The translations under genes and the position numbers were made by a program. 64,000 bases of DNA from Neoceratodus forsteri (lineage: Eukaryota > Chordata > Ceratodontiformes > Ceratodontidae), in NCBI GenBank assembly GCA_016271365.2, contig CM057452.1, positions 825,498,001-825,562,000 on the forward strand, in the 5' to 3' direction. Below, piece after piece: positions 25,093 to 35,949 of the stretch. Numbering within the stretch: position 1 is the stretch's first letter; each line of letters starts with the position of its first letter. The notes under the pieces were generated by a model. The model made no database searches. It was not told the origin of the DNA and saw only the letters and a program-made list of their open reading frames with translations.

Positions 25093-27061
25093 CATCCTCC
25101 CATGATTTGTTAAAGAGGGCAGTCAGTGGTGTCACTAGTTCTACTCTTAGTTCTTTTAGAATTCTGGGATGAATCCCATCAGGCCCCATTGCTTTGTCCA
25201 CCTTCAGTTTTAAGAGTTCTTTCAGAACCCTTTCTTCTGTAAATGGGCTGGTATCAACTTCTGTATCCAGAGTGTTTCTACTGTTTGTTTTAGAAACAGC
25301 CCCCTCTTCCTTTGTAAATACTGAGCAAAAATATTTGTTTAGTATCTCTGCCTTTTCACAGTCACCCTCTGCCCAACCTCCTTCCCCTTTATTAAGCCTC
25401 ACTATCCCTCCCTTGGTCTTCCTTCGCTCCCTGATGTACCTATAAAAGGTTTTATCCCCCTTCTTAACTGAGTTGGCTATCTTTTCCTCGGTTTGGGCCT
25501 TTGCTGTTCTGCCTTCCCAGCTTCCTTTTGCTTTAACTGATACAGTTCTCTGTCCTGCTCCTTCTGTGATTCCTTGTACTTCCTGAATGCTTTCTTTTTC
25601 TCTTGAACCTTCACTGCCACTTCCTTTGAGAACCATAGTGGTTTCTTACATAGTTTCATTTTGTTTAGTTGCTTCACACAAGGCTTGTTACCTCTGTGAT
25701 GGCAGTTTTTATTATTCCCATTGTTTTCCCCCTCCTTCCTGCCCATTTGCTAGTGCATTCCTTAGGCACTTACCATTTGGCAAAGTCAGCCCTCCTAAAG
25801 TCCAGTACTTTTGCTTTGTGTGGCTTGACTCTATATAGCTGTGTTTATTGAACCATACTGTTTGATGGTCGCTAGTTCCCAGATGGCTACCCACTTTACA
25901 TCTGTGATCCTCTCTTCATCTCCATTTGAGAGAACCAGGTCTAGATTGCTCCTCTCAAGTGAGCTCCAATACTAGTTGTCTAAGGCATGCCCCCTATAGG
26001 GCATCTAGAATAACCCCACTATTCGAAGTGGCTGCTGCAACTGCACTCCAGTTAACATCTGGCATATTCAGATCACCCATCAGCAATGTCTCCCCTTTTT
26101 CTGCCATTCTAAGTATACTTTCTATCATTTCCTTGTCCATTTTCTCCCCCTGAGAAGGGGGTCTGTATACAACCCCTATGTGGATTGCGGTGTCATTGCC
26201 AGTCTCCAAATTTCCCACAGTGCTTCTTCTCCTGCTTGTTTCCCTTTTGTTCTGTTGCTTTGATTCCTTCCCTTATGTAAAAGCTGCTCCTCCTCCTGTT
26301 TTACCCTCCCTGTCCCTCCTGTAGATAGTATATCCTGGTATGTTTACATCCCAGTCATGGTTTTATGTGTACCATGTTTCTGTGACTGCCATGATATCCA
26401 GATGTTCCTCCTCCATCAAGGCCACTAATTCAGAAAGCTTGTTACTCAGACTATGGGCATTGGTACTCATTGCTTTCCATTTTTGATGGCTTTACCTTCT
26501 GTTGCAGCATCCCCACTGACCTTTCTACCTCAGTCTTTTCCTCATTTAGTACCCTGTTTTGTAGGGAGGCTGGGATTTTTCTGCTGCTTATCAGTGCCTC
26601 CCCTTGACTAGTTTAAAAGCTTGCCAATGAAGCATTTAAACCAATTGCTCAAAGACTTGTTCCTTCCTGGACAGATGCAGACCATCCTGCCAGTATAGGC
26701 TGGTGTCCCTCCATGGGAACCCCAGTCCCCAATGAAGTCAAACCCTGTGCTCCATTCCACTTTTCAACCATTCATTAAACTGCATGGTGCAAAGTACCCT
26801 CGCCTCACTCATGCCATTGACAGGCTGCACCTCTGAGGAGGATACTGTGTGTGCTACTTGTCTTAGGCCCTTCCCCAATTCTACAAAGTCTTTCTGCACT
26901 GCTCTAATCTCATGTTGAGCCAAGTTATTTGTCCCTAGGTGGACAATGACGTCCAGCTCAGATTCCCGTGCAGCTGTTCTCGTGATTCTGAGGATGCGCT
27001 TCCTGTCCCTCCTTACTTCAGTTTTCCCTGCTCCCCCCAGTTCTATCCCCCTAATAATTGA
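25093..27061 (-). pseudogene. CR1 ORF1 end, endonuclease and RT entry (outer copy)
   Basis: Reading leftward from 27061: the ORF1 esterase end (HEIRAVQKDFVELGKGLRQV near 26920), endonuclease with HIGVVYRPPSQGEK and MGDLNMPDVNW (26180-26060), a Lys-rich linker (25746-25477), then RKTKGGIVRLNKGEGG, EILNKYFCSVFT and KVDKAMGPDGIHPRI near 25200. It continues into 21600 beyond the inner CR1. It closely parallels 23056-25050. Confidence 0.8.
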
Positions 27062-27696
27062 GTCCTGGTCTGCAAATATAAGTACCTGGATGTTGGGCTA
27101 GACCCCTACTTATCCATCACCCCTCACATAGACGCAACCATCTCTAAACTACGTCCCAAACTTGATATGCTTTACCAGCATAAAGGCTCCCTCCCACAAT
27201 CTGCCAGGCATCAGATAGAAACTAAAATGATACTCCCCATTTTGACTACGCAGACATGGTCTACTGCCTGGCCTCAGTAACAGCCCTAGCAAAACTTGAC
27301 ATCCTCCTAAATTCTTTTTGCAGCTTCACCACAAACTCCTATTTCAACTTGCATCACTGTGATCTATACTCCCTCCTAGGAATAGACCCGCTGTCCCATA
27401 GGCGTTACATCCATTCACTCAATCTTGTCTCTAAATTCTGGTTCAATCTGCTACCCCTCTACCTGGAGGATAATCTCTCACCTGCCTCCACCACTCCCTA
27501 CACACTAAGACACAGAGACAAAAGATCTTTCTGTATTCCTCGACCAGCCTCGTCCTCTGGCAAAGCTGCCTTCTCCTACCAGCTCCCCACTTTGTGGAAT
27601 TCACTAACCCCCTCCACTAGAAATGCTACCTCTTTCCTCATTTTTAAGAAACTGCTGTGCCTCCTAGCACCTCCCCCTTGCCTCTGTTCCAGATGA
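27062..27696 (+). pseudogene. L2-like LINE ORF2 C-terminus
   Basis: This begins with KYKYLDVGLDPYLSITPHI, then after a frame change an open part at 27256-27696 with YNSLLGIDPLSHRRY-like and LPTLWNSLTPSTRNATSFLI blocks. It is the polymerase C-terminus that follows the RT at 19252-20043. A 3' UTR of about 350 bases follows. Confidence 0.8.
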
Positions 27697-28045
27697 TTGC
27701 CACAATTACCATCATCTCTACAGTCACTCACAGCTCTTACCAGACACATTTCACACTGTTCTCACCTGTTTTCTGGTTAATTCTCAACCTCGCATCTTGT
27801 CTTATGCACTAGAGATGTCTCCAGCATTCCATGCCTTTGTTAATGCTCAATATACTCACTATGCACTTGTTAATATGTAAATGTATATACTGTAAGCTTC
27901 CTTAAATATTGAAGGTAGCTGTAATAGTTGTGTAAATATATTCTGCTTTTGTTATTACACCCCCTACCCCAGGTCACTCCTGGAAATGAGCCTTGGCTCA
28001 GTGTGCCTATCCCAGTCAACACATGTTTAAATAAATAAAAAATAA

Positions 28046-28445
28046 AATATAAATCTCAGATTGAACTGAGCATGTTCAGGACCCAAAACTTCAAAATGAA
28101 ATAACTTCTGAACAGATGAATATTTATTCACCAGACCAATGCTGGATTGTTCTTTGGGCAAACTTCTTTCTACCCTGAAAATGTCAGACCAAATTTCCAA
28201 ACGGTGTAGCCACAGCGAGATGGGCAATAATCAGCAAAAATGGGCAAAAAAAAAAAGCGAAAAACATTTTTGGACACTTCACTGCATGAATACTGCAGGT
28301 CTGATCAAAATTCAACTTGGCAAATCAAGAGATCTACCAAACAAGACCTCACTTTCCAAATTTTGTGCAAATCCGTTGAATGGTTGCAAAGTTATTAAGG
28401 TGCAAAATTTGGGATTTAACATTAAATTGCCTACTCATCCCTAAC
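28046..28445 (-). repeat. Non-coding module, inverted copy
   Basis: Its reverse complement matches the module family at 29585, 35950 and 61345: a GTTAGGG-type start next to a short hairpin (28447-28468), CACCTTAATAACTTTGCAACC, and farther on TTTTCAGGGTAGAAAG and CAGAAGTTATT. No protein evidence. It faces the 29585 copy across the elements between them. Confidence 0.6.
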
Positions 28446-28486
28446 TATAGTGGTTCTGCCATACCACTAAAATATATATATATAAG

Positions 28487-28650
28487 GGATATACAATGGT
28501 GAGCTGTCAGATAAATGATTTATCTACACAAGTGCTGTTTGACCCCGGGTAACTTCATGAGTGGCGTAAGCCACGAGTGAAGTGTCCGAGGTCAAACAGT
28601 ACAAGTGTAGATAAATCATTTATCTGACAGCTCACCATTGTATATTTCAT
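28487..28650. mobile_element. Hairpin (foldback) element
   Basis: Nearly perfect inverted repeats of about 53 bases: the left arm begins ATACAATGGTGAGCTGTCAG and the right arm is its complement, ending at about 28643. A central ~45-base segment contains a second small palindrome (GGCGTAAGCC). This suggests a short MITE; the family is unknown. Confidence 0.8.
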
Positions 28651-28669
28651 TTATGCAATAGGGATGCTT

Positions 28670-29440
28670 CATATCAGTGCAGAAACATTTGGTTTTGACT
28701 GTTTATCTTCTTTTTTTAAAATGATCATTTCTGAGACTTTCGGTTAATTTTCCTGGTGTATGTCCACCTAGCGAGTTGGTTGCTATTAAATGAAGCACCA
28801 CTCATTTTGTAGAGAACTTCTTGCTGAACAAATGTCATGGTGACAGTATCATGCTACCTTTTTTGTTTTAAAGTTATTCACATTTGTTTGATGAAAAAGT
28901 GAAACAAAAATATAATTTTATGCTGTTTTTTGCTAATTATAAAAAAAACTAAAAGGTATTTATTAATGAAATGCCACTCATTTTGTAGATATTTTCATGC
29001 TGAACATTTTTTGTGCTCATAGTACCATGCTATCATTTTTAGTTTTAAAGTGATTCACATTTTTTTGTCTAAAAAGTGAAAAGAAAATTGAATTTTATGC
29101 TGTTTTTTGCTAATTATGAAAACCCTAAAAGGTATCTATGAATGAAACACCACTCATTTTGTAGATATTTTTGTGCTGAACATTTTTCGTGCTCACAGTA
29201 CTATGTTATAATTTTTCATTTTAAAGTTATTTATATTTGTTTGTCTGAAAAGTGAAAAGAAAATATGATTTTTTGCTGTTTTTGTTAATTGTAAAAAAAA
29301 CTAAAAGGTATCTATAAATGAAACACCACTCATTTTGTAGATATTTTTGTCCTGAACATTTTTCGTTCTCACAGTACTATGCTATCATTTTTCGTTTTAA
29401 AGTTATTCACATTTGTTTGTCAAAAAAGTGAACAAAAAAG
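28670..29440 (+). repeat. Tandem repeat, four units of 176-186 bp
   Basis: The anchor CACCACTCATTTTGTAG occurs at 28796, 28972 (one variant), 29148 and 29334. Units share GCTGAACATTTTT, TTTTAAAGTTATTCACATTT and ACTAAAAGGTAT. AT-rich, with no coding. It lies between TTTATGCAATAGG (about 28650) and its complement CCTATTGCATAAA (about 29557), possibly the ends of one element. Confidence 0.85.
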
Positions 29441-29458
29441 CTTTGATTGACAGTTTGC

Positions 29459-29515
29459 ATTTATCCCACATATGTGGGATAAATCTAGGGTGGTTAGATT
29501 TATCCCACATATGTG
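29459..29515. repeat. Perfect 26-bp palindrome plus partial repeat
   Basis: 29459-29484 is self-complementary, centred on CCCACATATGTGGG. The half TTTATCCCACATATGTGG repeats at about 29499-29516. Probably the subterminal part of the tandem-repeat element. Confidence 0.85.
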
Positions 29516-29584
29516 GAAATAAATGGATTTATTCAGTGGCTTTTGGTCTCACACCTATTGCATAAATAAATAAATATATATATT

Positions 29585-30960
29585 ATGGTAGCACAGTAGT
29601 GCTACCATAGTTAGGGTTGAGGAGCCATTTCTATGTTAAACCCAAAATTTTGCACCTTAATAACTTTGCAACCATTTAACAGATTTGCCTAAAATTTGGA
29701 ATGCATGATCAAGAACCATAGGCCTTGGGATCTGCCAAGTTTCGTACTGCTCGGATATACGGCTGCGGAGTTATTAAGCATGATCTGTGCGCACGTTTAC
29801 GCTTTTCTGGAATTCTACGGTCGCGCCTACAGGTCGTACGGTTTGTGCGACCGGTCCAAAATCTTCAGGGAGCATGCGGCCGGGGTCCCCAATGTGCCTT
29901 TTGAAGATTTCGTGAAAAAATATTAAACGGTTCAAAAGTAATTCAAAAAACAGTTTCCCATTATAAGTCGGGAAAAGTTAACAAAAAGTTCGACAGTGTC
30001 GCAAATGCACTTTTTAGTGTCGCAAATGGCCCTGTTAGTGTCGCAAATCCGCCATCTTGTTTTCAGTTGGTGATCAGAAAAATGGCTGGCATTTAAAATT
30101 GAGACCCTCTAGCAATCTAATTCTTTTTGTATTCACCTAGTCGGGCCCTGAGGATGCTAGCCATGTCTTTATTTTGGGGTAAAACACCCCAGAAATATGT
30201 TTTCAAATTTCTGGAAAAGTAGTGTCATAAAGTAGTGTAGCACTTGCGAAAGTGTCATAAATTTTTATGAAGCTTCAGCAAATCCACTACACTACTTTGC
30301 TACTATATAAAATGACAGTAATTTTTGGCACTCCGCTGCAAAAGAATGGTTGGGAGTTTTAGGCTGAAATTTGGAGGAGCATGAAGGCATCTCACAGATG
30401 TGCCTTTAGTGTTGTTTTGAAAAAATATTACATGGCGGCAAATTTGCGGCACTCCAAAGTTGATGTTTTTTCCCATAGGATAACATTACGGCGCTCAACG
30501 CATTGCAGAAATCCTTTGGCACCCTGCTGCAAAATAACGGTTTGGTCTTTTTTCCTGAAATTTGGAGGGAAGACAGCCAACAGCCCACAGATGTGTCTTT
30601 CAGTGGTTTGGTGAAAAAACATTGCAGGGAGGCAAAGTTATGGCGATCCAAACTTTTCTTTTTTTCCCATAGGATAACATTACGGCATTCGCCGCGCCTT
30701 TCAGGGCCTGTATCTCGGAAACGGTGTGAGATACGGACTTTTCGTCAGAAAATTTCTTCCAAATTAGCTAGGACAGTTGTAAATAATATGACTTTTAAAT
30801 TTTTTTTCTACGTCATACGGTTCCTGAGATATAATGTATTTAGTATTCCAAGATCTCATTTTCTGCGCCGATACTCATTATTATGCATACATTATTTGTA
30901 CTCACTGTCTTTCTCTATGCAGGTTTTGGGGAAAACCAGCCTGTGCACTTACATTACTAT
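29585..30960 (+). repeat. Non-coding module, copy with clearest structure
   Basis: It starts with a hairpin (TGGTAGCACAGTAGTGCTACCA) directly beside a TA tract, then TAGTTAGGGTTGAGGAG. It contains TTAATAACTTTGCAACC, three GTGTCGCAAAT repeats (29997-30050) and GTATCTCGGAAACGG (30711). The order of blocks is shared with 35950-37050. Short open frames inside (such as 29696-29926) are not conserved as protein between copies, so I treat it as non-coding. Confidence 0.65.
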
Positions 30961-31062
30961 TACTGTTGCCCTTTCTGCTTGTGGTTCTGTACCCGTTTAA
31001 CTTACCATTGACGTCTACGCCACCATGTGCGTTATCCTTTGCGTTTTCATTTGCGCTTGCGT

Positions 31063-32055
31063 TTCTGTTATTTTTTGCCATTTCTGTCTACAGTACTGTT
31101 TCTCTTTCTGTTTCACTTTGTGTCACCATACCCATTGACATTTCCGTTTGCAGGCACCATGTTACTATGTGACAACACATCACGTGGCAGACCATTCTCG
31201 TCTACGCCACCATGTGCGTTACCCTTTCTGTTCTCATTCGCGCTTGTGTTATCATGTGCGCCGCTGTTAGCATTTCTGTTTGCATTGCTGTCCCTGTTAG
31301 TATGCCACAACACATCATGTGGGCCACCCCGCCACGCATGTATGCGGTGGGCCTCAACTCCTGCCGCTGCATTACATTCACTATTTCTCTTTATCATTCT
31401 CAAAAATAAGGGAAATTAGAGGCAAAAAGTCCATTTAATGCATTAGTTAGGGTTGTTCCACAGTGACAAAAGTGAGAAAATTCGCTGTTAGGGTTGAAAA
31501 CCCCCCTTGCACCCCCCACCCACCTCCCCAACCGGCATTGTGGTGTGCATTTGGATCGTGGGTCCTAACTCTCACCCCATTTTCCTATACTTCTGCTGCT
31601 TACACATGTCATGGGGTGAGAGTTAGGGCTGATGATCCCAATGCACACCCCAATGCCACCACGCAAGGTCAGCCATCCTTTATACAGCTACTTGCGCTAT
31701 GCTTGCTACTTTGCCATTTGTGTACCGTACTGTTTCTCTTTCTGTTTCACTTTGTGTCACCATGCCCATTGACATTTCCATTTACAGGCACCATGGTACT
31801 ATGTGACAAGACATCACATGGCACACTGTTCCCGTCTACGCCACCGTGTGCGTTACCCTTTCTGTTCTGATTCACGCGTGTGTTACCATGTGTGCCACTG
31901 TTAGCATTTCTGTTTGCGTTGATGCTCCTGTTAGTATGCCACAAGACATCATGTGGCGGGAGCACGGGGCCCTTTGGGCCCCACGCTCCCGCCACCACAT
32001 TACATTCACTATTTCTCATTATCATTCTCAAAAAGAAGGGAAATTAGAGGCAAAA
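31063..32055 (+). repeat. GCGTT-rich segment duplicated with ~630-bp offset
   Basis: 31085-31440 is matched by about 31719-32069: CAGTACTGTTTCTCTTTCTG, CCACCATGTGCGTTACCC, CACATCATGTGG and the final AAATTAGAGGCAAAAA block all recur with an offset of 629-634. Between the copies is the partial foldback 31432-31680. A related segment is at 37080-37340. Open frames through it are not conserved. Confidence 0.75.
31432..31680. mobile_element. TTAGGG-end foldback element, partial copy
   Basis: The left end TTTAATGCATTAGTTAGGGTT is followed by a hairpin whose arms include GGCATTGTGGTGTGCATT and CCTAACTCTCACCCCATT and their complements (31538-31665). The right outer arm is missing; the duplicated GCGTT-rich segment starts there. 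Confidence 0.65.
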
Positions 32056-34208
32056 AACTCCATTTAATGCATTAGTTAGGGTTGTTCCACAGCGACAAAA
32101 GTGATGAAATTCGCTGTTATGGTTGAAAACCCTAACTCCGAATTCACCCCCCCAGCACCACATACACACAGACGCAGACACACATTCAAGTATGGGGGAG
32201 GACCAAGTCAACACAACCAATGACAGACATCCAGCAGCAGGTGACAGAAATAACAAACAATTGTCTAAATGTACTATGAGACATCCCACCCACCTGACCA
32301 GGTACTGCATGCTCAGTGGAGATCAACAGCAAAACTGAGGCCATGTACACCAAACGTACACATCCCTGATTGCAGCTGCACACAACGTACCACACTTAGT
32401 AGTTGCATGGCCTTACCTACTGATGCCCCACACCACACCACAACTGGTACTGTGCTGTTATTCAATATAAATGCTGAAGGTGCATGATGACAGTTGTAGA
32501 AAGGTTTTAACACTAGTGAGTATACATTAATTAAGAGAAGCACATAAATTAACAAGACACTAGCATGCTCAAGATAAAAGTAGTGATACATTTAGTAGGT
32601 GATTTACATAGTAGTATATTTACTGCAATGGTTTACTCAACATAGAGAGGCTGATGTAAATGTATGGAAAAACATTGCCTGTTCAACGCTGTGAAACTGG
32701 TACTGCCAGTTTCACATGCTTTCTTACTGATGAAGGTGTACTGCTGATGTACCACACATAGACCTCAGTGTGTTTCAATACTAAAGATGCAGTAAGTATT
32801 CTTTGTAAGAAACATTGTAATTGCATGGATCAGGCCAAGCAACTTCTAAATATCATAGCACTACTGAGCCAACAATGATGTACCTGTATCGGAGATGTAT
32901 ATAGGATAGATTTTCCTGTAGGCACTTACTGAGTATGTTGTACCTGATAAAGACAATCTCATTGCATTTGTGATGACTAACTTATTCAAATAGTAATACA
33001 TTTACAATTGTTGCAATGAGTGATCTATGCCACTTATGGACACAGTGTGATTTTTTTTAACAGTTGTTTCATACTCAGGCTGTATGCCTACTGTTTGGGT
33101 TTGCCACACTTCTGTCACTGATGCTATCAAAGTGATAACTATGTTAATTGTGGTACAACAGGAATCAAGTGGGTATGGTGTAGATATAAACAGAATGTCT
33201 TTTAGTATTGATTTAACTCACAATGGGGTAAGTGTACTAGGACAGCAGGGGTTATCCTCTATCACTGACTCTGTCAATTACAATCACACTAGGGTTTTGA
33301 TGACTGTAATGATCAAGTTACACTGTTCATCTTCATGAGTTCATATTCACAGCCATTCTCCAGTAACTAGACAGTGTATGGTATAACTGGGTGGGACACT
33401 GTGTTGCAAAGCTGCTGCAGTGCCTAGCAGAGGGAGAGTATCTACTCATAAAGACAATTAAGCAATAAGGCATGACCAACATTTATGTTAAATGGTCTGT
33501 TAATCACCTTGTAGGGGTTTAATGTTGAATGAGGCATAGCCGAGTGCCACATGTCGCTAGACAGTGATAAACTGACCATTAACATAATACCTGGGGTGGC
33601 TTATTGCTATCATAATAAAACTGTTTTTTAAACAACATTAAACCATGTTCATCATGTGGTTAGGCTCTACATGTATGTTAATAAAAACTAAACATAAGGC
33701 TGTTACAATGTTTACAGTCAATTAGAAAGCTGCATTTCTCAAACCCTTGTTATAATTAAAGATATTATACCTGTACAACTCCTTGGTTTTGTTGAACTCT
33801 ATTGCTCAGGTGGCCCACCACAAGTGGTGTGGTCTGGTGTGGGGCATCGGTAGATAAGGCCATGCAACTACTAAGTGTGGTACGTTGTGTGCAGCTGCAA
33901 TCAGGGATGTGTACATTTGGTGTACATGGCCTCAGTTTTGCTGATGATCTCCACTGAGCATGCAGTACCTGGTCAGGTGGGTGGGGATGTCTCGTAGTAC
34001 ATTTAGACAATTGTTTGTCATTTCTGTCACCTGCTGCTGGATGTCTGTCATTGGTTGTGTTGACTTGGTCCTCCCCCATACTTGAATGTGTGTGTGTGTC
34101 TGTGTGTGTGTGGTGCTGGGGGTGAATTCGGAGTTAGGGTTTTCAACCCTAACAGCGAATTTCCTCACTTTTGTCGCTGTGGAACAACCCTAACTAATGC
34201 ATTAAACT
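32056..34208. mobile_element. Foldback element with ~400-bp inverted arms
   Basis: Outer ends TTTAATGCATTAGTTAGGGTT and its complement. The left arm (about 32056-32455) and right arm (about 33800-34208) are closely matched reverse complements: a CA-repeat, a conserved block ending AACAATTGTCTAAAT, then one copy of the ~140-bp unit that forms the arrays from 37344. The middle (32455-33800) has no recognised protein. It looks like a non-autonomous derivative of the element carrying those arrays. Confidence 0.8.
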
Positions 34209-34289
34209 GAGTTTTTTGCCTCTAATATATATATACAGTATATATACACACACACACACACGCACATACATACAGGATGCATGAGGGGG

Positions 34290-34425
34290 CAGGAGTGTGA
34301 TATGGAAAATATTCTCACTCCTGCAGAGTGTAGGCTCTGGATACTCACGAGTGCTGAAGGCACAAGTGAGAACAACCAGAGCTCACTCTGCAGGAGTGAC
34401 AATATTTTCCATAGCACACGATCTG
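34290..34425. mobile_element. Hairpin element
   Basis: The left arm GTGTGATATGGAAAATATT then CTCACTCCTGCAGAGTG is matched in reverse complement by 34376-34423, with a ~35-base loop. A short MITE-like foldback. Confidence 0.75.
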
Positions 34426-34451
34426 CACATCATGTGTGCTATTTATACAAT

Positions 34452-34850
34452 AGGGGTGGGAGTTTCAGAAATATTGTTATGTTTTCCTGTGTTCTTTTCC
34501 TGTTTCTGTGTGCTTTTTGCTCTTTCTGTGTGTGGTCTGAGTGTGTGTGAGTTTTTCTGAATAGGCTGGGAGTCTCAGAAACACTGTGGAACACAGGTAA
34601 GTGTCCTTTGCAATGCCAATGAGTAAGTTTCAGGTAGCAGTGAGAAACATAAACTTTTTTGTGAAGTAGTTTCATTTAGAATGCAAGCTGTAGAGAAGCT
34701 GAGATCAGCATAGTAATGGGCTGGGAGTCTCAGAAACACTATGGGACACAGGTGAGTATGTTTTGCAATGCTAATTGAGTAACTTGCAGGCCTCAGTGAG
34801 AAAAATAAACTGTTTTGTAAAGCAGTTTAATTTAGAATGCAGGTTGTAGT
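34452..34850 (+). repeat. Short tandem duplication, ~155 bp period
   Basis: GGCTGGGAGTCTCAGAAACA starts at 34564 and 34719 with matching downstream sequence (ACACAGGT, TTTAGAATGCA). A weaker third start is at about 34455 (GGGTGGGAGTTTCAGAAA). Confidence 0.7.
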
Positions 34851-34858
34851 GAGTGAGT

Positions 34859-34915
34859 GATGACATCTGCACAGTGTGGAAAAATGGCATTTATCATCAC
34901 TGTGCAGATGTCATT
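34859..34915. repeat. Hairpin
   Basis: GATGACATCTGCACAGTG pairs with CACTGTGCAGATGTCATT across a ~20-base loop. Confidence 0.75.
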
Positions 34916-34978
34916 CTTATGAATCACACTCCAGCAAAGATATCTTAATTTATCACACTCTAGAAGCTCTCACCATAT

Positions 34979-35101
<123 letters not shown>

Positions 35102-35224
35102 ATGGTGGCAAGCCACAGTAACCCATGATATGAGCAAATAAAAAAAAGCAACCACATCAACAGCGGTGGCAAAACCACGATTCACAAAATAAGCTGCATT
35201 AATAATAGCTAACAAGCAGAAATA

Positions 35225-35390
35225 GCGCCACCACTTGCCATCCTTATAACAATAAAAGCGAATTTAATAGCTCCACCGCTTGCCACATCAACAACACTCT
35301 GCTGCTCCAAACAACAACAATAAAAGTGAATGTAATAGCCCCACCGCTTGCCACATCAACAACGCTCCGCTGTTCCCAACAACAACGCAT
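35225..35390 (+). repeat. Short tandem repeat, ~77 bp period
   Basis: AATAGCTCCACCGCTTGCCA and AATAGCCCCACCGCTTGCCA start about 76 bases apart with similar flanks. A shorter degenerate copy precedes them. Confidence 0.6.
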
Positions 35391-35940
35391 CAAAACAGTC
35401 TCAATGACTCGGTTTACTTTACCCCAGCATCAGGTGTGTGAGTATGCTCTTTCAGTAAAGCACTAACAGTTTCCCACCATGCATCCTAGCCAGACAGGAG
35501 AATTTAGGACCAACAGCACTGACCGATAAATCTTCTCCCCCCTTTCCTTGTCCTTTCTGTACACATATCCTGCATGTATAGCCAGTGGCTTACCTTTCTG
35601 ACTCGCGACTGCATCAAATGTCTCCATCTCGATCTCTCACCTCCTATCACCATCAAATGCAGTCTAATATAGTAGTATCCTTTTAAAATGTATGCTGTTG
35701 CATTTTGGGTAACAGGAAATATCTGGTCATCGGAGAAAAATACCTGGTCGTCAGAGAAAAAGTAAACAGAGTGTGGGTTACACCTTATTATGATCCTCCG
35801 ACCCTATGAAGGACTGGATTATGTTAGACATGCTATGCGCTTTTATTGCAGTCATCAAAATATGTAAGTGCTATTATTCAGTGACGCAATTCTGCAGCTC
35901 GCCAATTTGCAATCGCGATATTGATTTTCAAGATTTTTAC
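35391..35940. other. Unassigned non-coding sequence
   Basis: I see no coding, repeat or RNA signal that I can name. Confidence 0.4.
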
Positions 35941-35949
35941 ATGGTACCC

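Larger units (their letters stand above)
20146..27061 (-). mobile_element. CR1 LINE (outer copy), split (20146-21600 and 25093-27061)
   Basis: The 3' terminus at 20146 has the CATAGAAACATAGAA repeat typical of CR1 3' ends seen in reverse. The left segment stops at 21600 within the sequence GGTACCACCCCAT, and the homologous continuation CATCCTCCCATG resumes at 25093. Aligning with the inner copy, which is uninterrupted at that point (~23055), shows the two segments are one element. It ends at 27061 within ORF1. Confidence 0.85.
18125..28045 (+). mobile_element. L2-like LINE, 5'-truncated, split by CR1 insertions (18125-20146 and 27062-28045)
   Basis: The left part covers endonuclease and RT; the right part covers the polymerase C-terminus and 3' UTR. 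The reading across the split is coherent: the fragment after the CR1 nest begins with KYKYLDVGLDP, the usual block following RT in L2/CR1 elements. The 3' end reads CCCAGTCAACACATGTTTAA then (ATAAA)n at about 28011-28045. It is 5'-truncated within the endonuclease. Confidence 0.85.

Noticed and set aside
24902..25636. An apparent 245-codon protein
   Set aside because: It spans the junction of two nested CR1 copies: RT entry of one and the ORF1 esterase of the other.
23056..27061. A 2-kb tandem segmental duplication
   Set aside because: Better explained by one CR1 inserted in another; the outer halves join precisely at 21600/25093.
29696..29926. 76-codon frame within the non-coding module
   Set aside because: The homologous stretch at 36050-36240 does not keep the frame or the residues.
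31113..32031. Repeated frames reading Asn-Ala-Asn-Gly-like peptides on the - strand
   Set aside because: Simple translations of GCGTT/CAAACG-like words; not conserved in frame between the duplicated copies.
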